Source: Holacanthus passer
Taxonomy: Eukaryota; Chordata; Actinopteri; Pomacanthidae
Assembly (NCBI GenBank): GCA_025331565.1
Contig: JAFREQ010000011.1
Location: forward strand, 14,714,001-14,778,000
DNA: 64,000 nucleotides
Direction of reading: 5' to 3'
Shown here: positions 49,900-60,500 of the stretch, in pieces
How the letters are laid out: each line of letters begins with the position of its first letter
How positions within the stretch are numbered: position 1 is the first letter of the stretch
The notes under the pieces: model-generated
Told to the model about the DNA's origin: nothing
The model's input: the letters and a program-made list of their open reading frames with translations, nothing else
Database searches by the model: none
Position numbers and translations under genes: made by a program

Positions 49900-49946
49900 C
49901 ACAAGCAAACACACAAATACACACACGCGCGCGCACACACACACAG
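49900..49946. repeat. CA/CG-rich microsatellite
   Basis: Interrupted ACACAC runs with a central GCGCGCGC stretch. Confidence 0.85.
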
Positions 49947-50743
49947 ACATAATGTAAAATTGTGATTGTGATCCAGTCATTGTCTTCACCTTTTTTTTCC
50001 CTTTTAGCCACATCCGTTAGCTTTGTTTTCCCATGGGCTGCTGTGCTCAAATAGTAGCTTGTGTGTTCACAGTCTTCACCTGGAAGAGCTGAATCACACG
50101 TCACCTTTACACCAACCACGGACTCACAGGATGCTCTCTATTGTAGGTCCATAGAGTCCTAATGAAAACACACTGATGCTCTTTTTCACTGCTGTCTTCA
50201 GCTGCAGTCCTTTGGCCCACTCTCACCTAAAAGAGTCATGATTTGGGTCGCTCAGATGACTAAGTAATTGGTCTGAGCGCTGATTAAGAAATTCTGGCAG
50301 TCGAACAAAACTTTAAAAACTCATAGTTGAGATCCACAGGCAAGGCAATCCCCCACATACAACGGACATTTGATGTACAAAGACGGACAAAACATCGCAG
50401 GAAGAAGCAGGGTGGACAGATGTGATTGGCAGGAAAAGAAAACACAAAGCTATGAGCTCAAAATATAAAAATGAACGGCAGTATCATCAGTTGAAAGAAG
50501 AGAACTCGACTTCATCTGCGCAGTGCAGCTGTGGACAGTTTAACAGAAGATCTACAGTATAAAACCGGGCTGGTTCTAGTTTCAAATAAAATATCCAATA
50601 AAACAACCGTGTGAGACTTGAAAGTGCCTTTTCTCACAATAACAAAGATATTATGCAATATCATAAAAAAGAATCAATGATTGTCATCCAAATATGAAAT
50701 CAAAACTACGGTGACCACTGGAGTCCCTCGTTGCTAAATTATC

Positions 50744-51290
50744 TTAAAGGAATAGTTTGACATTTTGGGAAAACACACTTATTTGCTTTCTTGCGATGAG
50801 TCAGCTGAGAAGATCGATATCTGTCATGTCTGTGTTGTAAATATGAAGCTACAGCCAGTAGATAGTTAGCTTAGCTTCACACAAAGACTGAAAACAAGTG
50901 GAAACAGCCAGTCTGACAAGAGTTAACAAAATCTGCCTAAGAGCACCTCTAAAGCTCAGTAATTAACAGGTTATATCTCCAAGAAGTGTCTGCACCCAGC
51001 CTAGACGTAGTCTAGCACATCAGCTCACAACACACATAGCCTTGTTTTTACAGTAAGTTTTTTGTACTGATAAAGAAATGAGATACAACATGTTGATTAG
51101 TGAGATTTAGATGTGCTTGCAGGTGGATTTTGTTATCTGTGGACATTGTCAGCCTAGCAGCCATCCCAATTTCCAGTCTTAATGCTAATCGGCTGCTGGC
51201 TGTAGCTTCATACAGACATGATTGGTAACAATCTTTTAGGAAAGAAAGCAAATAAGATTATTTCCCAAACTGTTGAAGTATTCCTTTAAA
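50744..51290. mobile_element. Palindromic MITE with long inverted ends
   Basis: The left end TTAAAGGAATAGTTTGACAT then TTTGGG is matched, in reverse complement, by the right end TTTCCCAAACTGTTGAAGTA then TTCCTTTAA. Internally, GAAGCTACAGCCAG on the left pairs with CTGGCTGTAGCTTC on the right. It is a very common percomorph fold-back repeat; this copy is about 547 bp and nearly complete. Confidence 0.75.
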
Positions 51291-51774
51291 CAAGGACACA
51301 CAGTGTCATAGATGCAAAGCACCATATACAGTTCAGCAGTATTGCAGAGAGGAGAAATAATCCTCATGCCTCATAATCGCCTCTTGGGGTCAGATAGTCT
51401 AACTGTGAGTGAATGAATGAATACAAGTATGTGAGTGACTAGTTTGAGATCCAGGAGGTGCTTCGCATCTTAAAAATGGTTACGGTCAACAAAAGGTATA
51501 AGTGTGCAAAAGGGGTTTTTTCTTTTCTTTTCTTTTAACAGTGTCTCTAAAGTTCAGCACCTGTCTGATTGAGGAGCCACTTGTTACAGGACACAGAGGA
51601 TGGGTTTCCAGAACCGCTGATCTCCCTGTTCTGTGCTTGAGAAACCCTTCCCACAAAAAAATGCATGTCTCAAATCTAGTCTGTAATCACTGTGTGCATC
51701 TGGTTTTGTGCTCATAGATAGCATAGAGATGATTGCAGCAATCAATCAAAGCCCTAAAATTACAATAAAACCAA

Positions 51775-51832
51775 AACACACACGCGCACACACACACACA
51801 CACACGTTCAACCAACACACACACGCACACAA
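51775..51832. repeat. CA-rich microsatellite
   Basis: Interrupted CA/CG dinucleotide runs directly visible. Confidence 0.9.
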
Positions 51833-52489
51833 ACTGTATGTACTGTATCATGAGTCACATTTCTAATTCTGTTATGATTGTATAATAGCAAAGTCTCACG
51901 CTATCGAACTATCACAACAAAACTTCGGGCAGCTAAAAAAAAAAAAAAAAAAATCATATCTCAGTAATTTAAATGCCAAAAGTGACAATAAACACTGAGT
52001 GCAGCATCAAAAACTCACTTTGATGTACAACAGGTGGAAAAAGACATGAATTTGGATGTAACTCTTTCTACAATTCAAAGAAATATACAGTAAAAATCTT
52101 TTTTGCCCCTTTTAAATGGAAAGTTCAACATCTGATGCATATCCTATTGATCATTAATCAATCAAAGTATTTGGACAGTTAAGAAGCTTTCACACCAGTT
52201 TTGGGAAGCTGGTATGAGGGCCCTCCATTAGTTTTTTTTATTGTAATATATTTTATTTTAGCAATGTTTCTAGTCAGTGAGGCTTGAAAGCATTTGCTTT
52301 GCTTTATGACACTTACCCAGGTTGTTCTCTCCTGACTAGATCTTTGCTTGTGTTGTATCAACTCTCAGATGTATGTCGCTTTGGTGTCTGCTAAATGAAA
52401 TTGTAGAACCATAGAACCATTACTCTCAAATTTGCATACAGGCTAAGTTTTACTGTTTCTAGTATAAATTATTATAATGTGGTTTGTAT

Positions 52490-52972
52490 ACAATTTGAAG
52501 TGTCGTCTTAACAGTAAATATGAAACCACCTCCTGCGCTCAATTAGCATAGCTTAGCACAAAGAGTGGAAACAGAGGGGGACAGCTAGCCTGGCACTGTT
52601 CAAGAGTAACATCAGCCTACCAGAACCTCTAAAGCTCATTCATCCCAGGCAATCTGGGAGATTCCAGGAAGTTACTGCTCCCAGGCTGGAAAAACCACAA
52701 ATTATCATTTTTACACTTTGGGTATTGTACAGATTAAATAAACAAGATATATCACATTAACTGGTGAGCTTTAGAGGTGGTTGACTGATTCTGTTACATT
52801 AAGACAGAGCCAGGTTAGCTGCTTCCCATTTCCAGTGTTTGTGCTAAGCTAAGCTAATCACTTCCTAGCTGTAGTTTCATACTGTATTTACTGCACAATC
52901 TCCTCGTCAAACTCTTGGCAAAATACCAAATGAGCATAGTTCCCAAAATGCTGAAATATACCTTTAATAAAA
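52490..52972. mobile_element. Second copy of the palindromic MITE
   Basis: Contains GCATAGCTTAGCACAAAGAG ... GGACAGCTAGCCTGGC on one side and GCCAGGTTAGCTGC ... GTGCTAAGCTAAGCTAATC on the other. It ends TTCCCAAAATGCTGAAATAT then ACCTTTAA. Left end more decayed; same family as the copy at 50.7 kb. Confidence 0.7.
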
Positions 52973-54401
52973 CCAAACCCCACTGACTTTAACAGTACAT
53001 TTTAACAAAAACATGTTTGCAAAGCAGAGCCCAACTGATACTGGATTGTTAAGGCAGATACAAATACCAGTATTTGAAAGCCTATATAAGCTTATAGTTT
53101 CTCTACAATAGTTTTTTAGAGAAACGTGAACATGAGTGCTGAGTGGGACACAGTTTGAAAATCAACTTTCAAAATCAACAGTTTCTAAATTATCTCAAAA
53201 ATATCTTTGATATTTCTGTACGGCCATTTATTGTTACTTATACTTAACAATATATCAGTCAGGCTCCATTGCAAATTATTTCAGGATTTCTGAAAGATGA
53301 TGGCTTGTTTAATGATCAATAGGCTACTCATCAAACACTGACGGACTTTACCATTAAAACTAGCTGGAAAATGTGAATGTGTTAGCATTAACATTAAAAC
53401 AGCTTCTGATTGGTAAAGCAATTATTATTTGACACTGATGCACACAGAGAACCTAAACCTCAAGTTACTTTGGGTAGAATGAATTTAAAATGACAAAAAA
53501 ATGTCTGACTTTCCTGCTTTCACCTTCTTCTCACACTCACCATATTCACTCATGTTGAAGTGCTTGAGACAGAGAACTAAGAAGAAGAAAAAAGTTGCTG
53601 TACTCCCATAACTAGTCTGTTACAGTGATCACATTGGTTGGCTATGAAAACAGATCACGATTCTTTCTGTGATCTCTCTCTCACTTTCTCTCTTGGTTTT
53701 GTTTAATATCGAGCCTGCTAAAACGTTTAACACCCTGTTCAAAACCTCACTTATTGTAAACCTAACTTTACCACCAGTTCAGCCAACGTGGGGCCCACTT
53801 TCTCCCAAAAGTGACCAACGAGCACCATCACATTACTCACAGAGACGGCCTGTGTTTCTTAAAAACAAAAAATAAAACAAAATACTTTTTAGAGAGATAG
53901 ATGATAGATAGATGAGAGATAAACTCATCCAAGAGGCAGCTGAGGCCAATGTCAACACGAGAAGAATTACAAGCTGAACACGTCGCTCAAATCACATAAC
54001 AGTTACGTAGCAGGGGGTCGGAGGGGGGGAGAGGGGTTCGGACTTTGGAAGGCTGCTGGCTAGGGACGGGGAGAGGGCTGGCTGAGGAGCTGAGGAGCAT
54101 GTGGTTTAGACGAGAATGTGTTCTACTTGTCTCTAGACAAGTACATAAGCAATCACTTTAACATGTCCGACTAAATATGATTGTCTTCAAAGTAACATTT
54201 TCTAGTTATGTTTTGCTTTTTGTAAAAATGTCAGGACTCTGAAGTCTGTCTTTCTCCAAAGCTTGACAAATGTTCTTCTGCCTCCCACCCACAGTGGCCT
54301 CCTCCTCCTCCTCCTCCTGCGGCCTTTCAGCTCAGCCTGGCTTCCTCTGGCTTCCACCTCCTCTCCTCGCTCCCTTTTGTTTGCAAAAGGAGGTCTAGGG
54401 G

Positions 54402-54514
54402 CTAGACAATGGAGTCCCAATCAAAGTCATCCTGGATGTCATCAGCTGGCATGCGATGCATCTGGAAGTTTCTGGTAGGTATCATGTGCTGCTGGTTCAT
54501 CTGTGCATGGTGTC
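54402..54514 (-). CDS. foxj3: foxj3 last coding exon
   Basis: Acceptor CTCTCCAG before 54514; stop TAG at 54402-54404. It encodes HHAQMNQQHMIPTRNFQMHR and then the conserved acidic end DDIQDDFDWDSIV, the signature C-terminus of FOXJ3. Confidence 0.96.
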
Positions 54515-57500
54515 CTGGAGAGACGAGAGGGGGAAGAGCCAGATGCATTAATAAACAAATGTCAAAGTTTTATAATGGCTGTAAATACAACCCAGATTCC
54601 AAAAAAGTTGGTTCTCTGTATTGACATTTTTTTTGCAAATGACTGCATTATGTTTTAGGTACATTTTCCACAGTGTCCCAACTTTTTTTTAGAACTGGGG
54701 TTGTAACTATTTTATCGTGTTTTTCTCTGTGGCTACATGTCACCTGTCATTGTGGGTCCTGTGCTGCTCATTGGGGGCATGTGGGGATATCCTGGAGGAC
54801 CCATCATGGACATGCTCTGTCTGGAGTCCATGTAGAGATTTCCTGAAGAGAAAATCAGAACAAAACTTTATTTTAAGCCTTAATTAAACCAGGAAATGCA
54901 CCTCTTGAGATGCACGAGAACGAGATTTTAGGGAGAGGCCTGGCAGTATAATTGTGTCATGTTAGAGAAGTATCTCAAATTATAGCAAATACCGAACTGC
55001 TTTCAGCTGCATTCACATAATTTCAAAATTTATGAGTAGTGCCATGAGTGAGCAGAGTTGAGTCACATTAGTGGACCCTTACAAGGTTTCACTCAAACCG
55101 TGACATAAATAGTAGGATGAAGGAGCGGGTGTTTAACCTGTGTTGATGTGCTGGCTGGGTTTGTTGGGGAGCATGGAGCCATGACAAACAGGAGGCTGCA
55201 CTGCCCCTTGTGGCTGGATTACACCAGTTCGGGCAAAAAACTGGTTGATGGATGAGCAGAGGTCTGCGATCTGGGTGGGTTCCAGGGACCAATTGTTCAA
55301 CTCTGCTTGTCTCATACTCTCTCTTAATCCTTAGAAAGATAAAACACAAATTTAGAGACAGAACAAACAGAGTTACTATCAGAGTTTGTGACAATAAGTG
55401 TCTGCACTAAAACACCTTTGTGACAATGAAATGTATGAAACTGCACCAGCCGACTGTCCAAAGAATATAAATTTAGTAAATGAAAAACTAATTTGCAAAC
55501 ATGAAGCAAAAACTTTCTTTGCACTGTGTATTCATTATGTCAGTAACCTTCAGTGGGTGATATTTAAAAAACATCCTACCTTGCAATCCTAGACTGTAAT
55601 TGGATAAACTGACCTGCTGAGCTCAGTGTTTTGGTAATTAAACTTGAAGGCAGCGTTATTTAATTGAAGAGCTCAGTTTAATTAAACTCGTAATCAACTC
55701 CACAATGTCAACGCTTCAGCACTCAATCAAAAGCTGGGGCAGTACTGTACTATCAGCTCCTGTCTTTTAATGTTCGTTTCTTCTGTAATATAGAAAAATC
55801 TTAATCTCTGGCTAATAAATCAAACACATTATAGAATTATTGTTTGTTAAGTGCAATCAGGTCTATTTGTAGTGTCCAAACTGCACCTTGGAAAGGTGAA
55901 AGGTCGACATCAGCCCAGTTATAGCTGCTAGCAATACGACAGCTTTCTTTCAGTGCATCCAGATTTGGGTACCAGTCAGACAGTAAACCTGCAACACACA
56001 CACAGGATACTATCTGTAACATTACAAGATAAGAGACTTGAAGGATACAGGTAATTTTGGTTCCAACACCAAGTTTACTCCTGGGACAATTACAGATCTA
56101 GTCCTAATTATATTGTTTATGGACAACTGCACAATAATTGCTGCAGTAATAGTTATTTACTGTGGGTAAAGTAATAAGGCCAGATGATGCATTTTCACTG
56201 TAGTCACATTTTTATAGCTCTGGAGGCAGTCTTGTAGTGCCAAATGAATGAGAAGGTAACACCAAATAAAAGAGTTTATCAGGCTTTTAAACAGTTCAGC
56301 ACCGTGTTGTGGCCACTAGGAGGAGCCAGTTGCCTCTGTAAAAGCTGCTAAAGTCACTGGATGCAGCATTGCTTTGTTCTCACCACAGCACAGATAATAA
56401 ATCAGATGATGATTTACGGTTTACCACCTATAACAATTTCTAATGCTTTATGATAAAAAATGAGGACTGATAGGAAATCATATTCAGCTGCAAACATTTG
56501 CTGTTGTTGACGTGTCTGTGTGATGAACAGGATGAAGAGAAAACAACACAGCATCGCCGACTCAAAGGAAGACAATGACAGACAGAGGGTCTTACCTGTG
56601 TTGCAGGCCATCTGTTGCTGGGTAGGATGGGGCTGGTGGGAGAGGCTCTGATGCTGCTGTCCGTGTTGAGAAGGGTGCTGGCTGTGCTGCGTGTGTTGGG
56701 AGGGGTGTGGCGTGTGCTGCTGTGGGTGCTGGCCGTGGGACGGGTGCTGCGATGGGTGCTGCCCGTGCTGGGTGTGCGCGGCGTGCTGGGGGTGCTGTGG
56801 GTGCTGACTGTGTTGGCTGTGCTGGGCGTGTTGGTTGTGTTGGTTGTGTGGGGGCCGCCGTGCTGTGGTAGGTGCTGTGCGTGGGGCGAGCCATGGCCAG
56901 GGTGGGCTTGGGCCGGATGGGACAGGGGCACCTGGCCACTGTTGGCGGAGTGGCTGTTGGGGTGGTTGTTGGGTTGGTTGTTTGACAGGCTGTTCTGAGT
57001 GCTAATGGTGCCACTGGGGGAGTGCTGATAGGAGCAGGAGGTGTGGGTCTGCTGGGAGGAATCTGACGGTATGCCCATCAGACCTGAGAAACAAAACACA
57101 CCGACACAAAGCTTATAGAAGTGGTGAAATGACTGGTGGATGACAGATTTGACGATCGACAGAAAATTATGCAAACAATTTTGATTATTGAAAGTGCTGC
57201 AAAACACTTTTAATCATAGAATAATTTGCAGATTATTTTCCAAATTAAGCCATTAGTTGTTTTGTCAATAAAATGTCCAGAAAAAAACGATAAATACCCA
57301 TTTTCTCAGAGTAAAGGTGACATCTTTTAACATCTTATTGTGTCTTTGTCAAAAATGCACAAATATTCAATTTACAGTTATATAAAACAGAGAATACCAG
57401 CAAATACACTGAAGCTGTAACAAGCAAAAGACTTCAGGTTTTTGCAAAAATAGCTCAAACAATTATTCAAGCATAAAAATAGTTGCAGATTAATTTTCTG

Positions 57501-60500
57501 TTGATCGACTGATCGTTTATCAAGCAAAAACATCAGAACTTGCTTATTCCAGCTTCTCAATTGTGAGTTTTTTTTTTGCTTTTCTCCAGATTCTAATCAT
57601 TATGAACTGAACATATTTGGGTTTTTGACGGTTTGCTATTACAGAAAGAACACCTTCACGTCACCTTGGGCTCTGGGAATCAGTGAATCTAAAAATAATT
57701 GACAGATTAATATAAAATGAAAATATCTTTAGTTGAAGCCCTAACTGGGGAAAAGAGACTATAAATTCCAACACAAATGTCAGTCACATGGTTTCAGATT
57801 GTACTGAAGTGCATTATACTAATACAACTCAAACACAAAGAGAGCCAGGGTCTTCACATGTAGAAACAGTCACTTAAGGCCATATATCTTAACATCTTAC
57901 AATAATGGGGTCTGGGCCTCCTGTGTTTAAGTAGTTCTACACTTGAGACAGACCAGCTGCCATTTTGTTGTATCAGGGAATGACTCAGCATTAGTTGTGT
58001 CTCCGAGGTTCACGAGCCGGAGCTGCTGTCCGCTCTCCTCTCCAGCTACACAGCTCTGGATTGTCTTTGACAAATTCATTGTGCTGCTGCACAGACATGA
58101 CTGGAGCATGAACATCTGCACACCCAACTGCAATCATCTGAGTGGCAGGGAGTGGTCTTAAGAGGCCCTGTCCTTCACAGCTTTGGCACAGTAAACCTAT
58201 TTCATTGGAGTGCTTTTAGAGCTGACTCTGGCCCTGCACCTCCACAATCGGCACGTAACACTCACTGCAGGGGTGACAAAGGTGCATCTCTTATCGGCAC
58301 AGAAAGCCCATTGTCCAACCAGGGAAATACAGAAAGCAATTAACGCGGCACCAGAATAATAATGCGAGCTCATTACCTATTATCAAAGCCAGTGAATTAG
58401 CTCACTGTCTACAGCGGCAGAGTGTGAAATCCTCTAGCTCGATTATTTACGCTTTTTAATTGCTAGAGCTTGTCTGACTAAGAGATTTCACTTTTATGCG
58501 CATAAAAAAGGTAACAACTTTCAACTAATGAAACATAGATGATAGATTAAAGGAGAGGAACTCTTTGAAAACATTAGCATGAAATGCATTTGATTTGTGA
58601 AAGTAGGTTATACACAGAAAGCTCAGTCTACTTTGCTCATAACCCGCTTGTCAAGTGCTCTTTGTTTATCAGTCAATCAGATTACAAGCAAAAATGCATT
58701 TTGTTCTGCAGGGACTCGCAGGCTTTTGGAAAGCTGTGCTCGATCCACCACTATGTATTATATCATACAATTTCCCCATCATTATGACAAATGAACCTCA
58801 AATCCAACAGATTTACTGAGGACTTAGGCTGCCTGTAACCTCCTCCACTCCTCTGGTGAAACACAGCCTACACAAGAAAACACTTCAAACATGACAAGTC
58901 GCTGAAAACTTTCATGTAATTTTAAAAATAAAAGCAGGAAGGACAGTGTATTAATTCTGAATTAAGTAAATAAATGCAATAACATCTCTTTACATCTTCT
59001 AATGAAATATTTAAAAGATGAACTCTGCTGTTGAATATGAAATAATGCCTTTCCCGCATTAATCTGGCAAAACAACATTAAAATACTACACTATAATACA
59101 GTATGGATTTGCACTATAAGCTAGTCAGCCTGTTGAATATCTGCTCACTTCTCAGTAAACCTAATTAGAGCCTAAAGACTCTCCATAGCCCCAGCTGTTA
59201 AGAACAAATCCACATTAACAAAATCGTTCTGAGAATCATCCTGTTCCTTGATAAATGAAGCTTAGGCTCTCTATTAGGGTTCCACTTGATGCTCCCATGA
59301 GGCCACTCACCTTGTTGGCTGAAGGACTGCTCAAAAACAGACTTGTAAAGGCTGCGGAAGGAGGCACTGAGATCTTCAAATTCAGAGAACAGGAGCTGCT
59401 TATCCCTGTCTGGCATGTTGTACTGGGACTGGGGGGGCTGCTGGAGGCTCATAGACTGGGACACGGGCTCTGGGTGACTGGTCACCTGTGGAGATGAAAG
59501 GATAAAGAAAGCTAAAGATTTACAAAAGCAAGAAAATACTCAGTGCAAAATAAGATTATGTTTAAAGTTTAATCTGTGAAAGATTTTGTGAAAGTACACT
59601 TGCTACAGTTCTGCTACATCTGCGCCACAGACTACAGGGACTACTGATGCTATGAGGAGCGCACTAGAATGTTCAAACATACACATCAATAATATACATA
59701 CTCTTCAAAGAGAACCCGCCATGCTCATCTGGTCATGGAGCCGCAAAAACAGAAAACCTCTAGAATATTTAATGCAAAGTGGTGGTTTATGTGAATGTAC
59801 ACAGCAAACAAGTCAAATACGAGGACGGTTCTTTTGAGGAGCCACTGTAAAAATGTCTGCAGAGGCGTCAGTCAACACAACATGTAAAGAACAATTACAC
59901 AAACTGCAACAATCTAGGTCAGTGCCGCTTAACGCCTTGGCTCACACAACATTAAGAGACCAACTGGAATGGACACAAACCCAATACTCAGGTGGCCAAG
60001 CAAAATGTATTTAAAACAAAATCAATAGCAATACCTTGTACAAATAAGCAACCATTTTATCCATGTATTTGTGTGGGCAGTCAATGTTATGCACTGGCCC
60101 TGGGTGTGAGACTGAAAGCATTGTTCCCCTCCAGCAACGAGTTTGTCTACAAGATTCATCACAGCTAGAGCAGCGATGCAAAACCATTGCTATTTCACAA
60201 AGCAGGACCTGACCCGTGTCCACTGTGGGCTAGCATTACAAGAGAGGTCACGTCCAATTTTTGATCATAACATCTTCCTCTTCCAAGATGTGGGCAGGCT
60301 GCTGAAGTGCATGGCTCACAGTCTGGCTTGGGTAAGAGTGAAGAGGTGATAATAAAGCTAGAGTGTTTACTGTGAGCTGCTGCTTTGGCTGTGAGAGAGA
60401 GAGCACATCCATCAGGCTGAGCCGATCGATGCCCAGAGCCTGGAGCAGGGAGCACTCTAGGATGCGGGAGGACCACACCAAAGAGGGGGCATCTCTGGTG

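Larger units (their letters stand above)
49175..54401 (-). other. foxj3: Presumed long 3' UTR of foxj3
   Basis: After the foxj3 stop at 54402 there is no further coding sequence for over 5 kb. Mammalian FOXJ3 also has a long 3' UTR. A polyadenylation signal in the right orientation (AATAAA on the minus strand) lies at 49175-49180. The stretch contains two palindromic repeats, CA-rich microsatellites, a T33 tract and A-rich DNA. The true cleavage site is not known and could be nearer. Confidence 0.4.

Noticed and set aside
56615..56998. 127-codon plus-strand and 140-codon minus-strand open frames over the foxj3 exon
   Set aside because: They are frame shadows of the His/Gln/Pro-rich foxj3 exon, whose CAC/CAG repeats stay open in all frames.
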